Source of the DNA: Apus apus
Taxonomy: Eukaryota > Chordata > Aves > Apodiformes > Apodidae
Assembly (NCBI RefSeq): GCF_020740795.1
Contig: NC_067312.1
Location: forward strand, 63,942,905-64,006,904
DNA length: 64,000 nucleotides
Reading direction: 5' to 3'
The notes beneath the pieces were generated by a model that saw only the letters and a list, made by a program, of their open reading frames with translations, ran no database searches and was not told where the DNA came from. A program made the position numbers and the translations under genes. Shown piece after piece: positions 38,434-50,900 of the stretch. The stretch's first letter is position 1. The number at the start of each line of letters is the position of its first letter.

Positions 38434-40815
38434 AACATCAGTGTTCTTGGACTACTTCAGACCTCATTCTTCTCTCTTGACAAGCAGTTCCAAAGGAGCT
38501 CTGCTGGCCAGAGTCCAAGCTTCTTTATTTTCAGTCCAAGCCAAGCTTAAACTACTGTAAAGCTCATGTCATAATGCAGAAAGTCATTTTATTCTTGAGC
38601 ATTTATCTATATGATTTGAAAGCGTACATGTTTTGATCTACATGTATCTATATGTTTTGAAAATAAGGGGATTTTGCCTTCTCTGTTGTGTGTGAATTAA
38701 TGGATTTTATAGCTTGCTTGATTCTAGACTTGCTTACACCAGTGCAGACACGGTGCAACTCCTTTTACCTCAGCATTTGCTTTCTGTCTATTGTCATTGA
38801 AGTGTAAGTGAGAAGAATTTCAGTCATGACTCAAGTGCTGAAGTCCTGTGTGAATGAACTGGTACCTGTCTTGGCTATGGTTATGGATTGGTGCTGTACT
38901 CTTCATTTTTACTTATTTGTGCCCTGGCATCCCAAAGATCAGAAAACAGACACCTCTGCATTTGGTTATGTCAAGTTACGAATGTTCAAGGTGTGCTTGG
39001 TTCTCAGGTGCTGCAAATAAGCTGAATTCCACTGTCTGTGGCATGGCATCACCACTGAGTGTAACGTCTGCTTCTACTGGGCATTCAGTTTCCATACAAG
39101 TCAAGCTTCAAATATATATGGACTTGCCAACGTACAGTCAAGTTGCTTATGAGTAGCAGTATGGGTGTGACATACCTGCACAACCTAGAACTACTAGGTT
39201 TTTTTGTCCACTCACATGGTCTCTGTCCATTAAGTTAATCAGTGTGAAGACTCTGAGTCAGCTTTCACTGGAGTTGTGTGGCCTTTTGGTCAGATAAACA
39301 AGCGCAATTTTTGTTCCAGATGATGGAAATCTAATTTTTATATGTGGCTCCAGGAACCAGGTATTTCCACATAATAGGAACTGGCAAGTTAACGATGCAC
39401 CAATACAATCAGTAGAGTGAATGAAAAAGTGAACACCTGCTTTGTTATATCATACTATTTTTTTCACAGTGCCTAAGATAGGACAACTGGGGATTTTAGC
39501 TTTCTCATTTCTGATTAGTTTTTAAGAAGCAATATTTAGGATATAATAACTAGTATCTGTAACAGTATTGTTTATAATATGCTATGCATTTTATAACCAT
39601 TTCTGTGAAATGTACCTACTTTATTTAAACAAAGTTTTTTAAAACAAGTGACTCAGTGTTATAACTCAGATTAACCCAGATCCATCCATCATTTTTAGTC
39701 AGCCGTGTGACTCGTGATCTGAGTAGGCTTGTACCTCATAGTACAAAGTTTGTGCAAAGTCCAGTACCCAACAGAAAGGTTTAAGAACTGCATCTTGATG
39801 ATGTGCTTCATCTTACTCAGCTGTACTTGAGGTCTTCCTGGACTGCAACAGTGGGAGCTGATAGTTTTCTCAGTTATTTCCTCTTTGAAGAATATCAGAT
39901 GGCTGTTGCAATGTTGTGAGTGCCATACATGCTTTCTAGTGGGCCTGCCTCGCTCAAGTTTCCATGTGAGCATGGTCTGTCAGAAATCTGTGATTCGACT
40001 GCTCTCCCCTTTGCAACATCTGCCTTTCTTCCCTCAGCTACCATGAAGAGGATGTCTGGAAAATATCCTACTTTTCAGAATTCAGTGCACAGTTGCATGT
40101 TGTGTAATACTGCAGTTACTTGTACTCCCAGTACAAACTGGGAGACAGAGCACCAGCAAGACTGTGGGGCAGAAGTTCAGAAGCGTGAGTGTTTTCAATC
40201 CTGCCATTCAGTGTTGTGATTGAAGAGGAGGGGTTTACCCCAGTCCTGTTCGGAGAGCATGGGGTAGATAACAGCAGCAGTGATGAGCAAGAAAAAAGTG
40301 CTACCTGCGAGGGTGGGAGTCAAGCAGATTAAGTGGGCTTCTCCTCCCAGCACCTGTGGTAGGTAGTGCAGTCAAAGGCCACAAGGAGGGCTTTTGTTGC
40401 TTGGCAATGGTGTGAAGTGCTAGTTTGGAGAAGTAAGTGGGAAAGATATGTGATTTCACGGGAGTCAGGAATCTACATAAAAAGTTATCACACAGTGTTA
40501 GTAATGGTCACATTTGGGTTTCTTTGGGTTTCTTTTTCAAATTTTGTCTGTCATCCCTCACAGCTGGAGCACAGCTAGGTTCCACCAGCCATGAAGGACC
40601 TACTAGTAGTACAAAGTTCCAGCAAGATGCTTTGAAACTGCATATGTATGGAAGGCAACAGAGGCACATCACTAATGTTTTCTTTAGCTGTAGTTAGTGA
40701 CCCAATTATTTTTTCTTAACAGTCTTAGCCCAAACTTTTTTAGTTCATGTGAGTGCTTATTCTAAGGGAACAGCACGTGTTCTGTTTCTTACATCAAGCC
40801 AGCTGCTTGCTTTTC

Positions 40816-40841
40816 CTCCTCAAAAAATTAATTTTGAGGAG
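40816..40841. repeat. Perfect 10-bp inverted repeat
   Basis: The arms ctcctcaaaa and ttttgaggag are separated by the palindromic six-base spacer aattaa, making the whole 26-mer a perfect palindrome. It lies in the candidate GRAMD2B 3' UTR. Confidence 0.9.
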
Positions 40842-41194
40842 ACTCCCAAGTTACATTGGTGGCAATGGGTAGGACATTCTGCTGATGTCCAGCAAGTGAA
40901 GTCCTTACACACTGGTCTGGAGACACTGAAATTTTTCTACACCTCACTGCTGTCAACATGTACCAAATGCCTAATTGTCATTGGGCAGGCAGGGGGCAGG
41001 AAACATGGAATTATTTTATAGGTATCATTTTCTGGTGTTTGACAGTTTATATGTCTTTAGGCTGCCATCATGAAGAAGAATCCTTTCTCTCCCATATCCC
41101 CAGTTTTTACTTTCTTGTGCATTTCCACAGATGGCAGAATGGAGAAGAAAAAAGTAGTGTGGGTTTGGAGAGGCTGTTTGGGTTCAGGGGTTGT

Positions 41195-41260
41195 TGAACT
41201 GGTTTCTGCCAGATTAGTTTTTTGAACTGGTTTCTACCAGATTAGTTTTCTGAACTGGCT
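41195..41260. repeat. 28-bp tandem repeat, about 2.4 copies
   Basis: Two units of 28 bp starting tgaactggtttct, at 41195-41222 and 41223-41250, differ at only two bases, and a third partial unit begins tgaactggct. It lies in the candidate GRAMD2B 3' UTR. Confidence 0.85.
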
Positions 41261-41651
41261 TGGGCTGAGAGATTATCAAGTTTATGACACTGTTGATGTG
41301 ACGGATACAGCTAGTACTCGAAGGGTAAGTATTATAAAACCCCCTCTGAGCAGAACATGAAAGGTATTCCTATTAACATTTGCAGAAAAGATGAACAGTT
41401 TTGTGTGTGTTTGATTTGAATACTATCACTACTTTCACGCAGGTGTGTAGAAATGCTCTCCACTTCCTGGTATGTCTGCACTTTCATGTCTAAGTTTCCA
41501 GCTCATAGTCAGCTGACAAACACCAAATCTCCAGGGTAGTGCAATCCAGACCTTCGCAGGTGGTTGCTCTACTGGTTCAGTTGCAGCTACTAGTGAGGTG
41601 TTATCACAAGAATGTAAGAGATTCTGCATTTACAGAGCAGGTGTGACGTGC

Positions 41652-41657
41652 AATAAA
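41652..41657 (+). terminator. GRAMD2B: Candidate GRAMD2B polyadenylation signal
   Basis: AATAAA, the first canonical signal after the stop codon, followed about 60 bases later by a GT-rich stretch (cagtgtgtgtgctt). It is a candidate only; the second AATAAA at 42054 is an alternative. Confidence 0.35.
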
Positions 41658-41699
41658 GATCATGACAAAGCTATTTAAAGGCTATTTAAACAGGAAACT

Positions 41700-43516
41700 G
41701 AGCAAACAATTTCTTTTGTGCTCAGTGTGTGTGCTTCTGTAAACAGCAGAAGAATAATGTATTTTCAAAGGGTTTTGCCAACACCTGCTTTCACTTTGCC
41801 TGGTGAGACTATCCAAGTCTGTCATACAAATTTGCTCAAGTGGGAAAACTGACTAATCTCATTTGGCATGTCCAGGTTTATGGTTTGAACCCTGTGGAGA
41901 TTTCTGCAAAACATGATTCCATGTAATGACACTTTACAGAAGGAATGGATTCTTTTGCTTTCTTGGATTATAAAATCAGTGTAATACAGTTTCATAATTT
42001 TAGAGCTTCAAGATAGCCTGTTGTTCAGCAAAGAGCGACAAAAAATATATGCCAATAAATTTAGTTTCATTTTCTCTTAAGTTATTCCATGTTTATCAGT
42101 AGCCTTCCTGGATTTTAACAAAAACAAAACAAAGCAAACAAAAAAAAAAGCCAAATGTTTTGAGGTTTTTTCTTTTTTTCTTCTGTACTTGGTACCATCT
42201 CCATTGTAATTTACAAGCAAGTGGTCAGGCTGCAGCATCTTAGCTAGCAGACCAAGCAGGAATTCAGGATAATCATGTTAGTGAAACCTTCCCCAGGCTT
42301 GTCTAGTACAGACAGTATAAGAATATTCCAGCTATCCCTTATTGGAAGTTACAAATGGTTTGCATTAATCACTTTACCTTTTTCCCACAATGGGCAGCAT
42401 GTTTAGAAAAAAATCTTCCTTCTCCTGGAAGGCCCAAACACCTTTCCAAGAGTGTCGCTGTTGGTGGCAGGAGTAACCACCCTGAAGCTGGATAACTTTA
42501 CCAAGCAGACAGCTGTCCCTAAAAGCTTGGGAATTAGTTCCTTGATAGAAATCATTGCCCTCCATATACATTTCATACTGACTGGGCTTGCTATCTGCTA
42601 GCATTTATGAACTCAGTCTTGGTAGCTCTTCCCCCTCCCATTTTTTTATTTTGTCCATTGTGTGTGGAGCCTGTGCCAATGCATTATTTTGTGTTTGTCA
42701 TCTTGCCTTGCCAATTTTTGTACTAAGTCCTTTTGGATACTGCTTGAAAGCTCATTATGTTCTTAAAGTTGATATATTTTCCCAGTCTTTCCCTAACAAA
42801 CAGCAATCTCCTGTCGTGATGCATGCTGGTGTAGTAACCACATCCTATTCTGGAGGTGTGATGTTCTCTGTTAGGCCTCACAACAAGGATTTATTAGTCT
42901 TCGGCAATGCAGGTCTTTGTACAAAAAAGGCCTCTTCATGGGCTGTTCTCACTTAATGGTATTCATAACGTAATTTTCCACAAGGTAATTTTCCACTGAC
43001 TAGGCTTTTTAGCAGTGCTTAGCAGAGATTAAAGAAAAATCATTCTAATGTGCTGTGAAGTACAAAAATAAAAAACAGCTCTTCACTCTATCTACAGGTA
43101 GATAAGGGCTCCTTCAAAGAAGAAAAGGTAATGAGTAACTTAATTATAACCTTTCATGCTGGATGTAGCACTAAGGGCAAAACATAGCTCTGAATCCTTC
43201 CTGCACTTGCAGCTTGCTGTCATGGCAATGTGCACAGTGGCCACATTCTGGAGCAGAGGCAAGGTGAGAAGAAAGACATGTTGTACTAACAGCTGTTTCC
43301 ACAATGTACGTAATGAACCATGAACCTTCTCACAGCTGAACCGTGAAAAATTAATGCTTTGTGATGCTGGCTTTTGAAACTAGCATGACAACGTGTCCTT
43401 TTGTGCTTTCCCCAAAACAGTTCTAAGCAATGCCACTAACAGCACACAAAGAAACAAACAAAACCCCACATTAAAAAACAAACAAACAAAAAAAAAAAAA
43501 ACCAAAACAAAAAAAA

Positions 43517-43547
<31 letters not shown>

Positions 43548-44926
43548 AAACAAAAAACAAAAAAAAAAAAAAAAAAAAAAAAAAAACAAAAAAAAAAAAC
43601 AACAACAAAAAAAACCCTACACTGGCTGATTTGGAATGGTCAGCCTCCTAAAGGCTCTGATCAACACTAATGGCTATAAGGAGGATGCTTGTTGAGTGGA
43701 AAGATTGAAACTTCTTGACACTGGGAACACACCTCCCGCACTTCTCTTCCAAGTCATTTCATACATTGCTGGTCCTGAAATCATGCTTTGACCACCACAG
43801 TAACTGCTCCCATTAAAGCAATTTGTGGTTTGGAGTCTAACTGAACTAATGAAAGCACAAGAGTTGGATTGGATTAGAACTGAAGAAGTGAGGGTGCTTA
43901 GAGCTGGCTATTGAGAGGTCCCATACTCGGTTACTGCCTTGTTCTGCTTATAGCCCATCCTTTGCCTCCATTTCCCTGCTTGTGCTACCAGATGGAACCC
44001 AGATCCAAAAGCTGATCTGCTAAATAATAACCCATCCAAAAATAGTTAACTTTCCACCAGATACATGAAGACAAGTCTGTAAGACAGCCCAGAATCAAAG
44101 ACAGGCCTTTTGAGCGATGCCTGAAATAATATTTTAGACATTTTGCTGACAATACTATTTTTTCCCTGTATTGTTTTCTGTTATTCTATTCCATATGAAG
44201 TTAAACAACAGTGGAAACTGCAAGGATATTCTGAAGCAATTTCTGTCTACACCTGCCCTGTACCTCTGTGGTTCCCAAAGGAGCTGCAGGCACAGATGAA
44301 TGAGACAGACCAAATGTGTTATCAGCGATAACTTAAGCTTCCATGCAATTCTCTTTGCACTGTAATCATCAGAGAATACTCTGTAACACATTACAATGGA
44401 GGAATATCAAAGAATAATGTATTTGTCCTATTATTATTGTTTGGTTTTTTGTTTCTGCTCCCTGAGGAAGACGAGTTACTTAGTACAATCAGGCCTGTAT
44501 TACTGTTTCCAACCACCACAAATCAGATTTTTTTTAAGTTGTAACAGCCCTTAATACTAAAGTTGGAAGCATGTCTGTCACAGCATGTATGCCTCAGGAT
44601 AAGAAAGACTGTAAATTAAGTGCAATATTAATTTTTCTTCTGCAAAAGCAAGGTTATAAGTTGATAAACTTCAGAATTGAATTTTTTTCCTTCCTTGTTT
44701 TGAATAGTGAAATTAGTCTCCAGCCACACAAAATTTAATCAGCAAATAAGTTTACACAAGGCTAACAACCACAGCCTGAGACTGCATTCTTATCAATCAT
44801 GCTGAGATGGAAAGTGCAACTTTTAAGTGCCCCCAAAGTTTTGCCATCATTGCAGAGTAATGAGGATGTGTGATTTGAGCAAATGAAACATCAATCATTC
44901 ATGAACAGAAATGAAGTATTGGTGTT
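41700..44926. other. Intergenic DNA between GRAMD2B and the large CR1
   Basis: Non-coding sequence with A-rich runs near 42120-42150 and the long A/C tract listed separately. No genes, exons or known repeat families were recognised. Confidence 0.65.
43472..43613. repeat. Long A-rich low-complexity tract
   Basis: About 140 bases made almost only of A with scattered single C, in words such as AAAC, AAAAC and AAC. Open frames here translate to poly-Lys/Asn or, on the other strand, poly-Phe and are meaningless. It may be a decayed and expanded microsatellite; no transposon body adjoins it that I recognise. Confidence 0.95.
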
Positions 44927-47900
44927 TCATAGATTCATAGAATCATAGAATCATTCAGGTTGGAAAAGACCCTTGGGATCACCAAGTCCAACCATCATCC
45001 CTACTCTACAAAGTTCTCCCCTAAACCAGATCCACCAACACCACATCCAAACCACCCTTAAACACATCCAGGGTTGGTGACTCAACCACCTCCCTGGGCA
45101 GCCTATTCCAGTGTCTAACCACTCTTTCTGTGAAAAAATCTTTCCTCGTGTTCAGTCTAAACCTCTCCTGTTGCAGCTTGAAGCCATTCCCTCTTGTTCT
45201 GTCCCAAATTAGCTGTGAGAAGAGACCAGCACCAACCACTCTGACCTTTCAGGTAGTTGTAGAGCCTGATGAGGTCTCCCCTCAGCCTCCTCTTCCTCAA
45301 ACTAAACATTCCCAACTCTTGAGAGTTCTTAATAAGATTTATTCTCTAGGCCCTTCACCAGCTTCATTGCCCTTCTCTGTACTCACTCCAGCACCTCGAT
45401 ATCTCTCTGGAATTGAGGTGCCCAAAACTGGACACAAGACTCCAGGTGTGGCCTCACCAGTGCTGAGTACAGGGGGACAATCACCTCTCTACTTCTGCTG
45501 GTCACACTATTTCCAAGACAAGCCAGGGTGCCATTGGCTTTCTTGGCCACCTGGGCACACTGCTGGCTCATATTCAGCCGCTTGGCAATTAGAACCCCCA
45601 GGTCCTTTTCTGCCAGACACTTTCCAGCCACACTTCCCCAAGCCTGGAGCGTTGCCTGGGGCTGTTGTGGCCCAAGTGCAGGACCCAGCACTTGGCCTTG
45701 TTGAAGCCCAGACCATTAACATTAACCTCATGATCCAATCTATCCAAGTCTCTCTGTAGAGCCTCCCTATCCTCATGTAGATCAACACTCTCACCCAGCT
45801 TGGTGTCATCTGCAAACTTACTGATTATACACTCTACATCCTTATCAAGATCATCAATAAAGACGTTAAACAGAAAAGGTCCCAACACTGAGCCCTGAGG
45901 AACACCACTTGTGACTGGCCCCAGCTGGATTTGACTCCACTGACCACCACTCTTTGGGTCCAGCTGTCCAGCCAGTGTTTGATCCAACAGAGCATGTGCT
46001 CATCCAGGCCATGAGCAGCCAGGTTTTTTATGAGAGTTCTATGGGGAACCGTTTGGAGGTCCAGATAGTCAATATCCACAGCCTTTCCCTCGTCCAATAG
46101 TAGGGTCATCATATCATAGAATGAGATCAGGTTTATCAGGCAGGACCTGCCTTTCATAAACCTGTGCTGACTGGGCCTGATTCCCTGGTTGTCCTCTATA
46201 TGTCTTCTAATAACACTCAATATGATCTGCTCCAGGACTTTCCCTGGTACCAAGGTCAGACTGACTGCATCCTCCTTTCTGCCTTTCTTATAGATGGGTG
46301 TTACATTTGCTACCCTCCGGTCCATTGGGACCTCCCCAGTTATCCAGGACTTCAGGTAAATCATGGGAAGTGGCTTGGCATCACAACTGCCAACTCTTTC
46401 AGCATCCTTGAATGTAGCCTATCCGGTCCCACAGACTTGTGTGTGTCTAAGTGGTGTAGAAGGTCTCTGACCACTTCCTCTTTAATTGTGATGACCTCAT
46501 TCTGCATCCCCTCCCTGTCTCCTAGCTCATGTGGCTGTATATCCATGCAACAGCTAGTTCCACTGCTAAAGACTGAGGCAAAGTAGGTGTTGAGCACCAC
46601 AGCCTTTTCCTCATCCTTTGTTACTAAGACTCCCTTTACATCCAATAAAGGATGGAGATTTTCCGTAATCCTCCTTTTGCTGTTCATTAACTTATAGAAA
46701 CATTTTTTATTATCCCTGACAGCTGTGGCTAGTTTGATCTCTGGCTGTGCTTTGGCTCTCCTAATTTTCACCCTGCACAGGTTCACTTCATCTGTATAGA
46801 CTTAAGGAGTGACCTGTCCCCTCTTCCAAAGGTCACAGACTCTCCTTTTGTTCTTAAGGTCCAGCCAAAGGTCCCTATTTAGCCAGGCTGGTCTCCTACC
46901 CCACTTACTGGTTTTTCAGCACAAAGGGACATTCTGCTCCTGTGCCTTTAAAACTTCTTTCTTGAAGTATGTCCAGCCTTCTTGGACTCCTTTATCCTTC
47001 AAGGCAGCCTCCCAAGGGACTTAGTCAACCAGTCTTCTGAGCAGGTCAAAGTTTGCCCTCTGGCAGTCTGAGGTGGCAGTTTTACTAACCCCTCTCCTTG
47101 TTTCTCCAAGGATCAAAAACTCAGTCATCTCATGATCACTGTGCCCTAGACAGCCTCCAGCTTTTACTCCTTCCACAAGATCTTCCTTGTTCACCTGAAG
47201 CAGGTCCAGGAGGGCACCTTCCCTGGTTGGCTCACTTATCAGCTGTGTGACGAAGTTATCTTCCACACATTCCAGGAACCTGTTGAATGTTCCCTCTCTG
47301 CTGTGTCGTATTCCCAGCAGATGTCTGGGAGGTTAAAGTCCCTTACAAGAACAACAGCAAGTGACTGGGAGATTTCTCCCAACTGCTTATAGAAAGCTTC
47401 ATCCACCTCACTGCTTTGGTTGGGAGGTCTGTATCAGACTCCCACAGCGATATCAGCTTTATTGGCCCTTAACCTAATCCAAACACTCTCAACCTCATCA
47501 TGACTATACTGGATTTCCAAGCTCTCATAGCATTCTCTAACATACAGGGCCACTCCGTGCCCTCTCCTTCCCTTTGTATCCCTCCTGAAGAGCTTGTGGC
47601 CATCGATTGTGGCAGTCCAGTCATGTGATGCATCCCACCACGTTTCTGTGACAGCCATTATGTCACAGTTTTCTGGTGTATCATGGCTTCAAGCTCCCCC
47701 TGTTTGTTGCTCATACTGCGTGCACTGTTACAGATGCACTTCAGATGAGCCAATGATTCCAACACCTTTTTTCCACTGTGGGCCCCATTTCCTACCAGAC
47801 CCTTCTCAGGTGCTTCCATGATTTCTAAACATCTATCCTTTCTCTCAAATTAAATGACAGAGTGAAAATCCTCCCTAGTCAACCAGCCTTCAGCCCTAGC

Positions 47901-47990
47901 ATGTTTCTCTTGGGCTTGTTCCTAAAAGGCCCAGTTATCTCCCCCTTCATATCTAGCTTAAAGCTGTAGTTTAAAGTTTCTTCCAATGTA
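44927..47990 (-). mobile_element. Nearly complete but broken CR1 LINE, ORF2 region
   Basis: The left edge is the reverse-complemented CR1 3' tail (repeated tcatagaatcatagaatc). Read on the minus strand from the right come, in order, an endonuclease N-terminus (NSARSMSNKQGELEA, then AVTETWWDASHDW near 47600-47660), a linker, reverse transcriptase ([31 protein letters not shown], and the catalytic-loop FADD at about 45805-45816), and the C-terminal domain ([10 protein letters not shown]). About seven open pieces lie in different frames, separated by stops and frameshifts, so the element is dead. Its 5' limit is approximate; no ORF1 is recognised. It is intergenic, about 10 kb downstream of the ALDH7A1 3' end. 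Confidence 0.9.
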
Positions 47991-47994
47991 ATAG

Positions 47995-50900
47995 TTCTCT
48001 TCTCTGTCATCAGTATAGAACAAATGTAGGCAATCTTTTTAAGACAGTAGATAGAAAACCTTCCCCAACAAAATGTAAATACTAGCAGCTGAGATTATTA
48101 AATCAAGTTATAATCAAGAAATTTTGCAAAGGACAAAAGAGTATGTACTGTGACAGACTTAATTTTTCCTCCCAGGGCATTTCCCCACTGCTTAGCATCA
48201 CGTGAAATTGTATAACGTCTATGATAACGTAATTAAGTGTGAATTGCTGCAGTGGATGAGTGTGTGTTGGCTTAAAGCTCTGAGCAAACAGTGGCTTTGG
48301 GCTGCAGGTACTGACAGCCTTTTCTTAGCAGTGCAAGTGACAGCACCCATGAAGTAGCTCTGTGCAAGTTGCTGCCAAGCAAGTCTCAACATCAGGTTTT
48401 TTAAGGGAAAAAAAAAAAACACAAAAACAACTCAGTAATTTTTCCTCCAAAATCTTGTAGGCTTGTTGACGGCACAGTTCAGGAAGTACAGATCAGCCAA
48501 ACAAAAACCAAACAAATATATCCTTTCAGACCTCTATTGTAAACTCTGGTTCTTCTTGTTTCCCTAAGCTACCTGCCATTGGTGGGTTTCTCTCCCAGGG
48601 CTATTTGATGAGGACAGGAAGTTGCTCACCTGGGATTTTACTGGCAAGAACAAGTCATCACCCAGGCCACGGGCATGCAGGGCTTCCTGAATAACCTATG
48701 CTGCCTGTCTTTCCTCCACCTCTCACCTTTTTGAGGGAGCAATCAAAACACTTGTGGCCAGCTATGTTATTATTATTGTTATTATCATTTTTATTATTAT
48801 TATTAATTCTTATTGCACCACTTGTAAGGTTGAGTGGCTGCTGTTTTCCTGAGGTAAAAAAAATGAGTGTAATGAAATGAGCATTGCCTGATCCTTAAGG
48901 GTTTGTCATACAGCTACCCAAGTCACTTCAGACACAAGCACAATTCCTTCTCTACCATTAAGATTTAAGTGAGGCAAACTGTGACAGTTGTCCAAGCTGC
49001 CAATTGTTGCCGTTGTGAAAGACCAGTACTGCTACTACCCCACCATCACCCCCCCTTCCTGGTCATGTGCTGCTGCTTCCCGTCCCCACCATCACCCCCC
49101 TTCCTGGTCATGTGCTGCTGCTTCCCGTCCCCACCAGTATGCCTGCAGTGCCACCAGTATCCCTAATTTGCTTCCAGGAAAATCAGCTGGGATTATTTTG
49201 TGCAAGGCCTGGAATGCAGGGGTATACTGCATCACCTTTTTTGCATCACCTCTGCTAAACAGATTGGAACATCTGAGTGACCAGTTTGGCAGAGGAAGGA
49301 TGAGCTGGACATGATGAGTATCCAGGGTAAAAACACATTTTCCTCCTGTGACAGATGTGGAAGATGCTGGTTTGGATGTTTAATTCCCTTTCTGCCTGTA
49401 TTTAAGAGAGAGCTTGGATAGAACCACCATAGAAACTCATATGGTTCCCTGGTCATAAAAGAAAATAGTTGCAACCAGATTTTGTGAGGTTCTCTGGCCT
49501 GGCTCAAAGACAATCTACAGAACCAGGTAGCCAAACACTGTGAGACAGGAGGTGGGTCACTGCCAGACAGTTTGATGGGCCACAGAGGAAACAGCAGTGT
49601 CATGGAGGGCAGGCAGCATGAGTCCTGTGCGGAAACCACCAGGATGAGGCAGCAGTTTAACCAAGGTTCTGTTCAGCTTCTAATTCAATGCACAAGCCAA
49701 AATCCTCTTTTGGAGCACTCTGGCCACAGCTGTGTGAAGGAAGTTGTTCTCATATGGAAATCTCTGTGCTTTTACCTTGCAGTCACTGCCGTAGGTAACT
49801 GCTGAGCAATAATTTCACTGGGAATCTTGGGAGGAGACCTCTCTCAGTCTGAGACGCTCACGCACTGCTGTGAGTGTGCACTGATTGCTCTTACTCTCAG
49901 AAATGCTGCAGTCAGGCCTTCAAGTTTGTGCTTCTTATAGCATAAGGCCTTTGTTTGGTAGCTCTGACCCCCAGCACCCAGCCCTGCAAATGGACAACTG
50001 GGAGATTGTGGGCAGAGGTCTTGGCTGCCCCCAGCCCTGCCCTGGCTCCAAGGGTGCAGCCCTCTACAGAGGGGCAGCTCAGCCTGCAGAAGGGGCAGAA
50101 AGCTCTATTCATAGCTCAGACAAGTAGAGCAGCAGAACAGTGTATTGCAGAAAAATACCCCTTCTCACACCTCTCTTCTGGGGAAGTGCTGTGGAGGAAA
50201 CTGAAGCTGAACAGTGAGTTGCAACAGACATCAGGGAGAACTTGATTTGTGCTTTGGCTGTGCTCTCTGTCTTCATCCTGTCTTGGTGGAAGAAAGCAAA
50301 AATTAACACCTCAAGTCTTAACTAAGTGGCCTTGTAGAGACAGATCCGAATTCTGTGCTCCCAGCAAATAGAATTCTGGAATAATTATACAGAATTATGC
50401 AGAGTGCAAATGGAAACAGTGCTAGACTGGAATAATAAGAAGAGCATGAATATGTTCTGTTCTGCTCTGTTGATTTACAACGATAACAAAGGTTGACTAC
50501 TTTCATCTCAGTGCTGAGGAATGAGAAACTACAGAAGGATGAATGAGATTAAAAATTAAAGCAAATGCAAAGTCATGGAGATGCTATGGAAAATACATAT
50601 TAGTCTGTGAGTATTTAGGGGAAAATAACTGTTTAAACTTGGGTCTTATCCACTGAAATTCTATGCCAGAAGTCATTTTAGTCTCTGGTAGGGAAATAAT
50701 GAAAGACCATTATTACCTGATATTTTATTTCACACTGTAAAACAAGTTTTCTTAGCAGCTTAAATACAAAATTCCAAAAATTATTTCTGATTTCCTGAGG
50801 ACCATTTTAAGCCAAGCACATAATTTACACTTTGCAAACCCAGAAGGCTTTGAAATACCAATGTCTTAACCCAGTTTCAAAAAAGCCCCACAGAAACAAG

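Larger units (their letters stand above)
38434..41675 (+). other. GRAMD2B: GRAMD2B 3' UTR (end uncertain) and downstream DNA
   Basis: Non-coding sequence after the stop codon. I found no AATAAA or ATTAAA between the stop and about 41650. The first AATAAA is at 41652-41657, with a GT-rich stretch (about 41716-41740) beyond it; the next is at 42054-42059. If either is used the 3' UTR is about 3.2 or 3.6 kb, but an earlier variant signal cannot be excluded. The window holds a 10-bp hairpin (40816-40841) and a 28-bp tandem repeat (41195-41260). Confidence 0.5.

Noticed and set aside
43380..43629. Open frames encoding poly-Lys/Asn and poly-Phe
   Set aside because: They are translation of the A-rich tract.
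45130..45759. A 209-codon + strand open frame
   Set aside because: It is the antisense of the CR1 ORF2 region, which reads sensibly only on the minus strand.
49232..49639. A 135-codon minus-strand open frame
   Set aside because: No recognisable motif, no splice sites of note and no neighbouring exons. It is intergenic chance.
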